A stretch of 64,000 nucleotides of DNA from an uncultured Bacteroidales bacterium (lineage in GTDB: Bacteria; Bacteroidota; Bacteroidia; Bacteroidales; UBA932): the NCBI GenBank assembly GCA_900546395.1, contig URDD01000004.1:1-64000 (forward strand), read 5' to 3'. This document shows, piece after piece, positions 36,148-45,424 of this stretch. The notes below the pieces were generated by a model, which saw only the letters and a list, made by a program, of their open reading frames with translations, ran no database searches and had not been told where the DNA came from. The first letter of the stretch is position 1. Each line of letters begins with the position of its first letter. A program made the position numbers and the translations under genes.

Positions 36148-37376
36148 ATGTACCGGCTGTCATATTTGTGGCAATGGCCACAGTTGTTGCTTCCGGCATT
36201 CTGGGTGCAGTTGTATCCGCGCGCAAGATGCATTCGAAAGTCCGCTATATGCTGGACGCTCTTGAAGATAAGGAGACAAACTTCCGGTTTGACGAAAAAA
36301 TGTTACTTGCAGGAAGATTTAACCGGACACTGAACAGACTGCGCCGTATTTTCGAAAACGAAACCAAGGAAATCAAAGAGCAGGAAGAATATTTCGCCCA
36401 GATGCTGAACCATGTGAATACCGGAGTGATTGCAGTCGATTCCGATACAAAAAAACCAAAAAACAACGGCAAAATTCTTTACTGCAACAAAGCTGCTGAA
36501 AATATACTTGCCATTTCTTCCGCAAGCCATCTGAGACAGTTGTCAATAATCGACCCTACTGTAGCAGAAGCCTTTGAAAACATCTGTCCTTCCGGCGAAA
36601 AACGAGTGAGTTTCTACGATGAACGCGGCCAGAAGACCATTGTACTTAATGCTTCGGCAGCCAGAATAGGCAAAAAAGAAATCAAAATCATTACTTTCAA
36701 TGACATTACTTCAGAAATCTTGCAGTCTGAAGAAAACTCATGGGACAAGCTCATACGGGTACTTACTCATGAAATCATGAATACAGTCACACCTATAGCA
36801 TCTCTGAGTGAAATGCTCTCCAGGGAAATAAAGGTAGAAGCAGACCTGGAAGAACTTAAAAAAGGACTTGAAACCATTTCCGAATCTTCCAAAGGACTTA
36901 TCAGATTCGTAAACACGTACAGAAACCTGACACGAGTATCACCCCCTGTTAAGAAAGTATTCTACTTCAGTGAACTGGCAGAGCGCATCATCAGCCTCAC
37001 GCGGGAACAAACACCTGATACAACCATTAGCTACATTGAAAAATCTGATGACATAATTCTCTATGCCGATGAAAACCAGATTTTCCAGATAATCATAAAT
37101 CTTGTAAGAAATGCAATGCAGGCAAATGCAACAAAAATTGACATTACCGCTGAAATAGATTCTTCTGAAAGAGTCGTTGTAAATATAAACAACAATGGTA
37201 AACCTATAAGTCCGGACTGCAGAAAAGAAATCTTCGTGCCATTTTTTACTACAAAACAGGATGGCAGCGGTATCGGTCTGAGTCTATCACGTCAGATTAT
37301 GCGCCTGCACAACGGAACGATAACACTTTCGCGCAGCGACGAAAAAGCCACAGTCTTTACTCTCTGCTTCGGATAA
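36144..37376 (+). CDS. Sensor histidine kinase, partner of the NtrC-type regulator
   Basis: A 410-residue kinase with a single N-terminal membrane helix (about 3-26) and no periplasmic domain of note, a PAS-like region (about 75-195), an H-box with His209 in THEIMNTVTPIASLSEML, an N-box (NLVRNAMQANA) and a G-box (DGSGIGLSLSR). The short extracellular part suggests that it senses a cytoplasmic or membrane state. It is translationally coupled to the response regulator (ATGA). It ends 13 bases before the convergent Sel1-repeat gene. Confidence 0.92.
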   Translation: MNVPAVIFVAMATVVASGILGAVVSARKMHSKVRYMLDALEDKETNFRFDEKMLLAGRFNRTLNRLRRIFENETKEIKEQEEYFAQMLNHVNTGVIAVDSDTKKPKNNGKILYCNKAAENILAISSASHLRQLSIIDPTVAEAFENICPSGEKRVSFYDERGQKTIVLNASAARIGKKEIKIITFNDITSEILQSEENSWDKLIRVLTHEIMNTVTPIASLSEMLSREIKVEADLEELKKGLETISESSKGLIRFVNTYRNLTRVSPPVKKVFYFSELAERIISLTREQTPDTTISYIEKSDDIILYADENQIFQIIINLVRNAMQANATKIDITAEIDSSERVVVNINNNGKPISPDCRKEIFVPFFTTKQDGSGIGLSLSRQIMRLHNGTITLSRSDEKATVFTLCFG

Positions 37377-37389
37377 TTTCTACTTTAGC

Positions 37390-38475
37390 TTAACTGGTGT
37401 ATTTTCCGCGCTGTCCCTGTATTCGTCTGATTGCCAGGTGATGACCTTCCTGCGCAGCTCTTATGTACCATTCAAATGCCATAAGCAGATCAGGGCTTCC
37501 TGTCCATCCTTCCTCATAAGCCTCCCCTATCCTGTAATGAGCATAAGGGTCAGTACTTTTAAGATATGATTCCATAGCTTTTGACAGGTCACGTACCACT
37601 CCTGAACCCCCTTTGCGGTAAATATCACCCAGATTGGACGGGGCATAAAGCGTATCGCCCAGTTCAATGGCTTTTTCAAACCAGAAAACTGCAGAACGGT
37701 TATCCTTGTGAACTACTATCCCTTCCTGATATAATGTACCCAAATCGTTCAGTACCACCCCTTCCGGAACAATCTCTCCTTTTTTGTAACGCCGTCCTAT
37801 TTCCAAAAGAAGGTCAACATCTTCCTTACAGAATGTTTCCCATGTTTCAACTCCGTCAAGCTGCCAGGACTTGACTCTTGCAACGGGCTTGTGCTCCGGA
37901 ACTTCCACTTCCAGGTCCGGATAACTGTCGCTCAGATTCCTGCAAGTTTTGAGGAGATTATGCTTCAGGGCATATTGGATATATCCATAAATCCTTGGAG
38001 TGGAGGACATGACACATACGCCGAACTGTGCCAGAGTATCTTTGCTGATGAAATAATCCTCTTCATTTCCATAGCTGAACATATATGGGTATCCGGCTGA
38101 TAAAACTGCCTTAAGATAGGCTACCTCTTCCCCTATTGAGTCCTCTATCCAGTCTTCGCTTTTCAATGCTCCGACATCTATTCCTTCACTGGCCAAATCC
38201 ATCCCCAGCGCACCTGCAATCAACACGCTGAAATCTGAGAAATAATTATAGTCGGAGTATGACGCAAGGCTTTCCATAAAAAGGCTGTACTGCGCCTCTT
38301 CTTTAAAATGAACCAAAACATAAGGTGTCGTGGACTTCCCTTCCCTATAAATACGCCACACCTTCTCTTCAAGAGAATCCGTCACTTCCTCCAATATAAA
38401 ATTCTCTTCTCCGACACTCTCTAAAAGAGCCTCAATATCCAGTTCCTTCTGGCTGTCAAAATCTATTCTATGCAT
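37390..38475 (-). CDS. Sel1/TPR-repeat protein with uncharacterised N-terminal domain
   Basis: A 361-residue protein without signal peptide. Residues about 230-355 contain Sel1-like repeats (GVVLNDLGTLYQEGIVVHKDNRSAVFWFEKAIELGD, then two more ending MAFEWYIRAAQEGHHLAIRRI). The N-terminal 200 residues are acidic, and I do not recognise a family. Sel1 repeats are protein-binding solenoids, so it is probably an adaptor. The gene is divergent from folP. No genetic neighbour suggests a partner. Confidence 0.75.
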   Translation of the reverse strand: MHRIDFDSQKELDIEALLESVGEENFILEEVTDSLEEKVWRIYREGKSTTPYVLVHFKEEAQYSLFMESLASYSDYNYFSDFSVLIAGALGMDLASEGIDVGALKSEDWIEDSIGEEVAYLKAVLSAGYPYMFSYGNEEDYFISKDTLAQFGVCVMSSTPRIYGYIQYALKHNLLKTCRNLSDSYPDLEVEVPEHKPVARVKSWQLDGVETWETFCKEDVDLLLEIGRRYKKGEIVPEGVVLNDLGTLYQEGIVVHKDNRSAVFWFEKAIELGDTLYAPSNLGDIYRKGGSGVVRDLSKAMESYLKSTDPYAHYRIGEAYEEGWTGSPDLLMAFEWYIRAAQEGHHLAIRRIQGQRGKYTS

Positions 38476-38528
38476 AACTCCGAAAGATAGAAACAGTTTT
38501 GGATTTTTTCAAATAATCCAAAACCGTT

Positions 38529-38562
38529 TTTGCAAAACACACCAAAAATGTTGCTAACTTTG
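38529..38562 (+). promoter_or_regulatory. folP promoter
   Basis: TTTG at 38529-38532, a 22-base spacer, and TAACTTTG at 38555-38562. The -7 box ends only five bases before the chosen ATG at 38568, so the transcript would have almost no leader. Confidence 0.6.
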
Positions 38563-38567
38563 TGAAT

Positions 38568-39365
38568 ATGGACAAAAACAGGAAAATAGACATTATGGGA
38601 ATTGTCAATATCACTGACAATTCATATTTTTCTTCCAGCAGATGTCTGGATAAGACTACAGGCAGGGCTGATATTGACAAGATTCTGGAAAGGGTCGGTA
38701 AAATGATTGAAGAAGGAGCCGGAATCATAGACATAGGAGCATGCTCTACCAGACCCGGATCGGATCCTGTAGGGGAAACTCAGGAATGGGAACGGCTGCA
38801 TCCTGCCCTGAAGGCCATAAAAGATTCATTTCCTGAGATTCCTGTTTCATTAGACACCTATTGGGCCAGTGTGGTGGAAAAAGCTTTCGACCTTATCGGG
38901 CCGTATATTGTAAATGACATTTCTGCCGGAGAAGATGATCCAGAAATGCTCGAAACAGTCGGACGACTGGGACTCAGATATATTGCAATGCACAAGCGCG
39001 GGACTCCGAAGACAATGCAGAGTCTCTGCCAATACACTGATGTCACTGAAGATGTATTGGAATATTTCAGGCAGTTTGCCGGAAAAGCCGACAAGGCCGG
39101 TATCAGAGACTGGATTCTCGACCCCGGCTTCGGGTTTGCAAAGACCATAGACCAGAACTATCAGATGATGCGTGAGTTGGGCAAATTTCTGGAACTGGGA
39201 CATAAAATATTAGTCGGAGTATCACGCAAAAGCATGATATTCCGACTGTTTGACATTACTCCACAGGTCCTGCATTTAGCGGCTCTGCAGAATGGAGCTG
39301 ATATTTTAAGGGTTCACGATGTAGCTGAAGCAGCACGTACCGTCGCCCTGTACAGGAAGCTTTAG
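38568..39365 (+). CDS. folP: Dihydropteroate synthase
   Basis: A folate enzyme that joins p-aminobenzoate to 6-hydroxymethyl-dihydropterin diphosphate, 265 residues. It has IMGIVNITDNSYFSSSR (loop 1), IDIGACSTRPGSDPV (loop 2), VNDISAG, HKRGTPKTMQ, DPGFGFAKT and VSRKSMI. Loop 1 differs from the common NVTPDSFSDGG form but keeps Asn and Ser in place. Start choice: a GTG at 38562 lies in the -7 box, and the ATG at 38595 would cut into the first strand, so ATG 38568 is best. It overlaps the convergent DUF4838 gene by four bases. Confidence 0.93.
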   Translation: MDKNRKIDIMGIVNITDNSYFSSSRCLDKTTGRADIDKILERVGKMIEEGAGIIDIGACSTRPGSDPVGETQEWERLHPALKAIKDSFPEIPVSLDTYWASVVEKAFDLIGPYIVNDISAGEDDPEMLETVGRLGLRYIAMHKRGTPKTMQSLCQYTDVTEDVLEYFRQFAGKADKAGIRDWILDPGFGFAKTIDQNYQMMRELGKFLELGHKILVGVSRKSMIFRLFDITPQVLHLAALQNGADILRVHDVAEAARTVALYRKL

Positions 39366-41638
39366 AAAACCTCTACCTCATCAATGAAGAACCAGCAAGG
39401 CTGTCCTACACCATAGTGCCAGGACGGGCATACCTTTGTGCCTTCTATTTCAATTCTGATATATCTTGCTGTACACGGATTTTCCCTGGACACTCCCAGT
39501 TTTTCGAACTTGACCTGCACAGAATCATCTTCAGGTATGGCAAGTTCTCCGAAAGGACTGTACCGGACTCCGTCAGACGAGACTGATATTTTCAGATGTT
39601 TCGGCAGGAGAATCCAGGCTCCCAACTGATGCAGGAAGTCACAGCCTGCATAGGAAAAGCTCTTCTGGGACCCAAGGTCAACTACAAATCCTCCGTCAAC
39701 GCCTTCCCATCCGACCCAGCTTTCCACGAAAGTCGAGCCTCCGTAAATACCGTCAGTAAGACCTGTCTCTCCCAATGCCACATATTTTTCCGCAGTAGGA
39801 GGAACAAGCCACTCTACAGACGCACCTGCGGCAAGATTGGGTCTCTCGCCAGGAAGATACCTGTCTCTGAAAAGCTTGCAATACTCGGCAGGAGAATTGT
39901 TCCTTTCATTGAGAGTAGGTATTCCGAACTCGGCAGTCCTGGCCTCAAACAAGTCAAGTTCCTGCCTTATTTTCCCGGGATTCCTGCATCCTTCCGCACG
40001 CGCTATTTCAAGCTCCGAATACTGAAGCGGAAGCCTTGATCTTCTGACCCTTGCAAGATATTCCGGCTGGTCCGCTACAGCTGCTTCGGCGGCATCAAAC
40101 AGTTCATTGTATCTCTTGCGGCAGGCTGCATTGAGCATACCGTCCTTATGGCTCACAGGTGAGTCATAAATCCAGAGCCTTTTTCCGGAAGCCAGAAGGG
40201 CCCCCTCAAGCATCCTTTCATACTGGTAAATGTATTTTCCTGCCTCACCGTAATATCCTTCAGTAAACTCCCTCATAAGGGAATCAATATCGGCATCAGC
40301 ATTCCACATCAGTTTGGCTACTATATATGAACGCATCTCGGAAAGGTCTGTTCCCAAAGAGGCTGCTATCTGTGAAAAATGCATTGTGGCATGATGGTCG
40401 CGGAAAGTCCTGATATTAGGCTGGATAATATGGAAATTAGGGAAAGGAGCCACCATATTGTCGAAATTGATACCGTAGTCCCAGACAAAAATATTGTCAG
40501 AAATCGCAGACCAGCCCTCCAGTGCCTTCATAAAATATTGGCCGGAGGCATTGTCCGTCAAGGGAACTTCCCTGTCACAGTCTATGTCGCATAACATGAT
40601 GTTCACATTAGGCAGTGGTTTTACGTGAGCCGGAGGATTCATGGTAAACAGATATGCCAGAGTCGAAAATTCCTTGTCCGGAAACCTCTCTGCTATTTTA
40701 TTCAGAAACTCAACATAAAGTCCGGAAACAGCACCTTCCCTTTCGATAACTTTCATACATTCCGGACATTGACAGTATGTATTATTGCCGTCATTCTGAC
40801 TTACGGACATCATTTTCATATCCGGATTGGCCTTGAAAACAGAATCTATGACAGCACAGGCAGCCTCCAGAACTTCAGGATTGGTCAGACACCACTGGCT
40901 TGCCCTTCCCGGACGGCGCTCTCCATTGATAAACGAATAATATTCAGGATGTTCCTTACCGTATTTCGAAGCCGGCAAAATCTTGTTGAATGTATGCACC
41001 CAGAGATTTCCGGCAAAAACTTCAGCAGGCTGCTCTACCCTCAACCAGGTCTTGAACAGAGGTGAAGTGGCCATAGAATAGGACTGAGTCTGCCTGTAGC
41101 GGAAAGTCGGAGTTTCTGTCAGATTAATGTCTGACGGCAGGACAAGGCTTTCCTGAATGTCGTAGTCCAGTGCATCAGCTGCATAATAACGTACTCCGAA
41201 ATAGTTTTCCAAAAGAGTGACTACTGCATAAACGGATCCGTGTCCGCCGCCGGATATTACATAGATGCTCCCGTCTGAGGCATAAACTCTGAATGCATCT
41301 TCTGTCAGTCCGGAAGCATCTGATGTTCCAAGAAAAACTATGTCACCCTTCTTGGTTTTCGTTGCAGAATCCAGTATCTCAAGTTCCGCCCCACTGAGCC
41401 TTTTTGCAAAATCAGCCATAAGCTCCGCTGCTTCGCGCTCGTCTTCGCCATTGACGAATGTTGCTGAAATACTGCGTGCTCCGTCTTCTCCAAACAACGC
41501 TGATACTGAGGCAGGTGCATTCCCTCCGACTACTATACGGCCAGCCGGCTTGCCGTTTTCAACAATTCTGATTTGAGAGAAAGCCACAGCAGGAAAAATG
41601 CAAGCTGCAGCAATGATTGAAAAAAGTCTTTGTGTCAT
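39362..41638 (-). CDS. DUF4838-family glycosidase-like protein, exported
   Basis: A 758-residue protein with a signal peptide (about 1-21, ending VAFSQ), an N-terminal glucuronidase/hexosaminidase-like alpha-beta domain (about 50-180, with GDIVFLGTSDASG and GHGSVYAVVTLLENYFGVRYY), and the DUF4838 domain (about 200-470), including MSVSQNDGNNTYCQCPECMKV and FVWDYGINFDN. A C-terminal discoidin-like domain (about 605-758) is marked by LTDGIYGG and VVDLGSQ. DUF4838 proteins look like TIM-barrel glycosidases related to GH67, but the substrate is unknown to me. The CxCxxC cluster is a family trait. It is monocistronic with a minus-strand promoter box at 41659-41666 and lies outside any SusCD locus. 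Confidence 0.85.
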   Translation of the reverse strand: MTQRLFSIIAAACIFPAVAFSQIRIVENGKPAGRIVVGGNAPASVSALFGEDGARSISATFVNGEDEREAAELMADFAKRLSGAELEILDSATKTKKGDIVFLGTSDASGLTEDAFRVYASDGSIYVISGGGHGSVYAVVTLLENYFGVRYYAADALDYDIQESLVLPSDINLTETPTFRYRQTQSYSMATSPLFKTWLRVEQPAEVFAGNLWVHTFNKILPASKYGKEHPEYYSFINGERRPGRASQWCLTNPEVLEAACAVIDSVFKANPDMKMMSVSQNDGNNTYCQCPECMKVIEREGAVSGLYVEFLNKIAERFPDKEFSTLAYLFTMNPPAHVKPLPNVNIMLCDIDCDREVPLTDNASGQYFMKALEGWSAISDNIFVWDYGINFDNMVAPFPNFHIIQPNIRTFRDHHATMHFSQIAASLGTDLSEMRSYIVAKLMWNADADIDSLMREFTEGYYGEAGKYIYQYERMLEGALLASGKRLWIYDSPVSHKDGMLNAACRKRYNELFDAAEAAVADQPEYLARVRRSRLPLQYSELEIARAEGCRNPGKIRQELDLFEARTAEFGIPTLNERNNSPAEYCKLFRDRYLPGERPNLAAGASVEWLVPPTAEKYVALGETGLTDGIYGGSTFVESWVGWEGVDGGFVVDLGSQKSFSYAGCDFLHQLGAWILLPKHLKISVSSDGVRYSPFGELAIPEDDSVQVKFEKLGVSRENPCTARYIRIEIEGTKVCPSWHYGVGQPCWFFIDEVEVF

Positions 41639-41658
41639 AATTGCATTAAATAGGTCCG

Positions 41659-41706
41659 CAAAGTTACAAAAAACTTAGGGGTAAACAGTTTCTTTATGTA
41701 TCTTTG
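41659..41706. promoter_or_regulatory. Divergent promoters for the DUF4838 gene and purB
   Basis: TAACTTTG on the minus strand (41666-41659) serves the DUF4838 gene. TATCTTTG on the plus strand (41699-41706) serves purB, 26 bases before its start. Both match the -7 consensus; the -33 elements are weak. Confidence 0.55.
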
Positions 41707-41732
41707 CAAGCAATTATAAAACTGATTTCACA

Positions 41733-43073
41733 ATGGACAACCACTCACTTCTGGCAGTCTCCCCCATAGACGGAAGATATGCCCGTCAGACAGAATCACT
41801 CAGAGAGTATTTCAGCGAATATGCACTTATCAGATACAGGGTAAGGGTAGAAATAGAGTATTTTATCGCACTTTGCGAAATTCCTCTGCCTCAGCTTGCT
41901 GACTTTGACAAATCAAAATTTGAAGCTCTCCGGGACATATATCGTAAAATGACTCCTGAAGATGCAGCCAAAGTGAAAGATATCGAGAAGGTTACAAACC
42001 ACGATGTAAAGGCTGTCGAATATTTCATAAAAGACAGGTTCAAGGAAATGGATATCATAAAATGGGGCGAATTCGTTCATTTCGGACTTACATCCCAGGA
42101 TATCAACAATACTTCCGTGCCACTTTCTCTCAAAGAAGCCATGCACGAAGCATACCTGCCTCTTATGAATGAGGTGCTGGATATTATCAAGTCAATGGCA
42201 GATCAGTGGAAAGACATACCTATGCTTGCCAAGACTCACGGACAGCCGGCCTCACCTACAAGAGTCGGAAAGGAATTCAAGGTATTCCAGGTACGTATTG
42301 AAGAACAGCTCAGACAGCTTGACCTGCTGACTTATCCGGCAAAGTTCGGAGGCGCCACAGGAAATATGAATGCCCACAAAGTAGCCTACCCTGGAATCGA
42401 CTGGATAACTTTCGGGAACAAGTTCGTAGACTCGCTCGGACTCAAGAGATCATTCCCTACTACACAGATCGAGCATTATGACAACCTTGCCGCAATCTTC
42501 GACAATATCCGCAGGATCAATACCATACTGATAGATTTCAGCCGCGACATCTGGACATATATCTCTATGGAGTATTTCAGACAGAAGGTAAACAAAAATG
42601 AAGTCGGCTCTTCTGCAATGCCTCATAAGGTAAATCCTATCGATTTTGAAAATGCAGAAGGAAACCTCGGAATAGCTGATGCGGTATTCACACATCTGGC
42701 TATGAAACTTCCTATATCAAGACTTCAGAGAGACCTGACAGACTCTACTGTACTTAGAAACGTCGGTGTTCCTTTAGCTCATACTATGATAGCACTTAAC
42801 TCTCTTAAGAAAGGTCTCGGCAAGCTGATTCTCAATGAAGCTGCCATTGAGGCTGATCTCGAAAAGAACTGGGCTGTAGTAGCAGAGGCTATACAGACCA
42901 TACTCAGAAGGGAAAGCTATCCTAATCCATACGAGACCCTCAAGGCCCTGACACGCACAGGTGCAGGAATCAACCACGAGACTATCGCAGAGTTCATAGA
43001 GACCCTAAATGTAAGCGAAAGTGTAAAGGAAGAACTCCGAGCCATCACTCCGATGACTTATACAGGATTCTAA
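41733..43073 (+). CDS. purB: Adenylosuccinate lyase
   Basis: A 446-residue purine biosynthesis enzyme that splits SAICAR to AICAR and adenylosuccinate to AMP. It has LLAVSPIDGRYARQTESL at the start, HFGLTSQDINNTS, KTHGQPASPTRVGKEF and the fumarase/aspartase superfamily signature SSAMPHKVNPIDFENAEGN (about 292-310). The 446-residue length and the motifs fit the E. coli-like type, somewhat shorter at the N terminus. It is transcribed alone, with a strong bidirectional terminator about 135 bases downstream. Confidence 0.96.
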   Translation: MDNHSLLAVSPIDGRYARQTESLREYFSEYALIRYRVRVEIEYFIALCEIPLPQLADFDKSKFEALRDIYRKMTPEDAAKVKDIEKVTNHDVKAVEYFIKDRFKEMDIIKWGEFVHFGLTSQDINNTSVPLSLKEAMHEAYLPLMNEVLDIIKSMADQWKDIPMLAKTHGQPASPTRVGKEFKVFQVRIEEQLRQLDLLTYPAKFGGATGNMNAHKVAYPGIDWITFGNKFVDSLGLKRSFPTTQIEHYDNLAAIFDNIRRINTILIDFSRDIWTYISMEYFRQKVNKNEVGSSAMPHKVNPIDFENAEGNLGIADAVFTHLAMKLPISRLQRDLTDSTVLRNVGVPLAHTMIALNSLKKGLGKLILNEAAIEADLEKNWAVVAEAIQTILRRESYPNPYETLKALTRTGAGINHETIAEFIETLNVSESVKEELRAITPMTYTGF

Positions 43074-43207
43074 AATGATGATGAAGCATTCCGTACCGTA
43101 GGAAAGCCTTATTGGTACCAAATGGCATTTTTTACCTCATCGGTACGGAAAAGCCACCTCTGCAGTACCAACCTGAATGAGGCGTGATATTTTCCTTTGG
43201 ATTAAAG
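43074..43207. other. Palindrome-rich intergenic segment after purB
   Basis: TTCCGTACCG (43089-43098) is the exact reverse complement of CGGTACGGAA (43141-43150). Between them lies the 10-base palindrome TTGGTACCAA (43112-43121). CCTCAT (43135-43140) can pair with ATGAGG (43177-43182). Four GTAC cores occur within 75 bases. No reading frame is convincing. It may be a structured 3' UTR, a small RNA or an intergenic repeat unit. Confidence 0.45.
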
Positions 43208-43262
43208 GAAGAGGGGGCGACCAAAAGCCATAAGGCTTTGAAGTCGCCCCCTCTTCTTCTTT
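43208..43262. terminator. Bidirectional terminator between purB and the hydrolase gene
   Basis: GAAGAGGGGGCGAC (43208-43221) pairs perfectly with GTCGCCCCCTCTTC (43243-43256), and AAAGCC/GGCTTT inside extends the stem. A T-rich tract follows on the plus strand; the minus-strand side is weaker (TTCCTTTAAT). It serves convergent purB and the isochorismatase-family gene. Confidence 0.85.
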
Positions 43263-43280
43263 TATATGACTTACAGAAAC

Positions 43281-43832
43281 TTAAAATGCTGCAATCAGTT
43301 CGTCATTTGAATAGGCATCAGCGCCATAACAAGTCTTGAGATACGCTATACCATTGTTGTAATCCTCTTCTGTAAACGAGTCTGTAGCTTCCTTAGCCAC
43401 CACAACATCATAACCAAGGCAGAAAGCATCAGCTGAAGTATGACGGACACACATATGAGTATGAAGTCCGGTCATTACCACTGTCTGAACGCCCAATTCC
43501 TTAAGTAGGATATCAAGATCTGTCTGGAAAAAGCCGCTGTAGCGTCTCTTCGGAACGACATAATCCTTTTCACACTGATTCAGTTCAGGAATCACTTCGG
43601 CTCCTTCTGTGCCTATAATTGCGTGATCTCCCCAAATTTTAAGCTCTCTGTCAATTCCTGCCCTGTGAGCGTCGTTGCAGAAAATAACAGGGACTCCGGC
43701 AGCCCTTGCCGCATCAAGCAATCTTGCAGTAGCCGGAACTATCGCTCTGGCTCGTTCGCAAGTCAATGCTCCTGTAACAAAATCATTCAACATGTCAACA
43801 ACAAGAATTGCCGGTCTGTTAAGTTTCATCAT
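43281..43832 (-). CDS. Isochorismatase-family cysteine hydrolase
   Basis: A 183-residue cytoplasmic hydrolase of the isochorismatase/nicotinamidase fold. The catalytic triad is visible as Asp13 in LVVDMLNDF, a Lys in the central region (VVPKRRYSGFFQTDLD) and the Cys in MTGLHTHMCVRHTS. Substrates in this family include nicotinamide, isochorismate and ureidoacrylate, and sequence alone does not decide. It lies 30 bases downstream of the glutamine synthetase gene on the same strand, so it may be co-transcribed. An amide-releasing activity would suit that context, but this is inference. Confidence 0.88.
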   Translation of the reverse strand: MMKLNRPAILVVDMLNDFVTGALTCERARAIVPATARLLDAARAAGVPVIFCNDAHRAGIDRELKIWGDHAIIGTEGAEVIPELNQCEKDYVVPKRRYSGFFQTDLDILLKELGVQTVVMTGLHTHMCVRHTSADAFCLGYDVVVAKEATDSFTEEDYNNGIAYLKTCYGADAYSNDELIAAF

Positions 43833-43862
43833 AATAATTCCTTTTTAATTGTTGGAAAATAA

Positions 43863-45374
43863 TCATCCGCAATAATAGTATCTGCGAACCAGCTCAGCCT
43901 CCAGCCCCGGATCTTCCTTCATCCTGCGTCTCAAGTCAGAATCCTTATAAGACCTTAGCATGGTAATAATGCCGTCTATCATTGCCGGGTCAAAGATACC
44001 GCCTTTTTCATAAATTCCCCGCTGTGCCTCCAACTTTTCTGCAGATGCTGCACAGGAATCAGGAAGCTGCGCCAGTGACGCAAGTTTTTCTGCATTCTCA
44101 ACCATATGTATATTTACATCAACATAAGTTTTTTCTGCTATGTCTTCACCATTTTCAAGACCGAGACCATAAGCACAAGCTACGCAAAGTGATGACAGAA
44201 GCTGATAAACGTCTGCAGAGCAGTCTGCCGAACGTATTTCTACTGTCTGTCTGTCTGAATTGTCCCTCACTTTGGTCTTTTCTGACTCTGATACAGGATT
44301 AATCTGAGAAAACATATCCTTTCCTGAAGTCCATCCCAGAGGTACTCTCACGAGTACAGACCTGTTTCTGTCACCCCAGCAGATGCTTGTAGGAGCCTCC
44401 TGATGAGGAACAAGACGCAAATATGAAGTAGGGTTTGCATTTCCAAAGGCAGTAATCGAAGGAGCAAGTTCCATCATTCCAGCTATAGCCCTTCTTGCTA
44501 TGGAAGAAAGCTTTCCAGTGCCGTCAGTCATCTGATTCCGGCCATCCTTCATTATCCTCATATGAATATGAAGACCGGAGCCTGCCTTTCCTTTAGTAAT
44601 CTTAGGAGCGAAACTTACGTCAAGACCGTAGTTGTAGGCTGTATTGCGGATTATCCATTTGGCAATCATCAGCTGGTCTGCCGCATCTACTACATCCACA
44701 GGCAGAAATTCAATTTCATTCTGCTCATATACCTTTCCGTCAAGCCTGAAATTCCCGACTTCTGAATGTCCGTACTTTATCTTGCCTCCTGCGAGCATTA
44801 TGCTGTGCATGCACTCTGTCCTGAAACTGTTGAACTTAGCAAAAGGAGCAGATTCATGATATCCCTTCTGGTCTGAAGCCAGATACATCATCATTTCTTC
44901 GTCCTCAGGTGCTGACACATAGAATTCCAGCTCTCCCATAGCCTGGAACTCCATACCTGTACTCTCCCTGAATGCCCTGGCGGCCTTGCATAATGTAAAT
45001 TCAGGAGAACAGCTGAGGCGGTTTCCGTCCTTGTCAAAGAAGGCACAGAGGAAACACAGAGTAGGCAACTCGGCAAAAGGATCCATAAATGCCGTACGAA
45101 GTCTTGGCAATACGTACAAATCACTGTTACCGGACTCAATAAAAGGGAAAAGACTTGAACCGTCAACCCTTTCTCCTGAAAGCAAAATCGAGCGAAGGTA
45201 CTTTTCGTCAGTTACTACAAAGTTCAGCGTCTTCAGTCTTCCGTCGGCTGCCGGGTACATGAAGTTCACCATCCGGACACTGTTTTCGAGCACAAAGTCA
45301 ACTATGTCATCCAAAGTAAATTCTGCTGCAGGTTTTCCTATAATATCCTGCACTGATTTCATCAAAATATCCAT
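43863..45374 (-). CDS. glnA: Glutamine synthetase
   Basis: A 503-residue catalytic-type glutamine synthetase (glutamate + NH3 + ATP). It has the beta-grasp N-terminal domain with DGSSLFPFIESGNSDLYVLP, the metal-binding EFLPVDVVDAADQ region, the ATP-site segment KAGSGLHIHMRI, and glutamate-site residues in VPHQEAPTSICWGDRNRSVLVRVP. The length fits the class I-like form common in Bacteroidetes rather than the long GSIII. It is upstream of the isochorismatase-family gene. A TACATTTG -7 box lies at 45425-45432 on the minus strand. Confidence 0.93.
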   Translation of the reverse strand: MDILMKSVQDIIGKPAAEFTLDDIVDFVLENSVRMVNFMYPAADGRLKTLNFVVTDEKYLRSILLSGERVDGSSLFPFIESGNSDLYVLPRLRTAFMDPFAELPTLCFLCAFFDKDGNRLSCSPEFTLCKAARAFRESTGMEFQAMGELEFYVSAPEDEEMMMYLASDQKGYHESAPFAKFNSFRTECMHSIMLAGGKIKYGHSEVGNFRLDGKVYEQNEIEFLPVDVVDAADQLMIAKWIIRNTAYNYGLDVSFAPKITKGKAGSGLHIHMRIMKDGRNQMTDGTGKLSSIARRAIAGMMELAPSITAFGNANPTSYLRLVPHQEAPTSICWGDRNRSVLVRVPLGWTSGKDMFSQINPVSESEKTKVRDNSDRQTVEIRSADCSADVYQLLSSLCVACAYGLGLENGEDIAEKTYVDVNIHMVENAEKLASLAQLPDSCAASAEKLEAQRGIYEKGGIFDPAMIDGIITMLRSYKDSDLRRRMKEDPGLEAELVRRYYYCG

Positions 45375-45424
45375 AAATTATGCGGTTAATTAACATCTGA
45401 AGCAATGCCTCAGTCAAATCTTGC

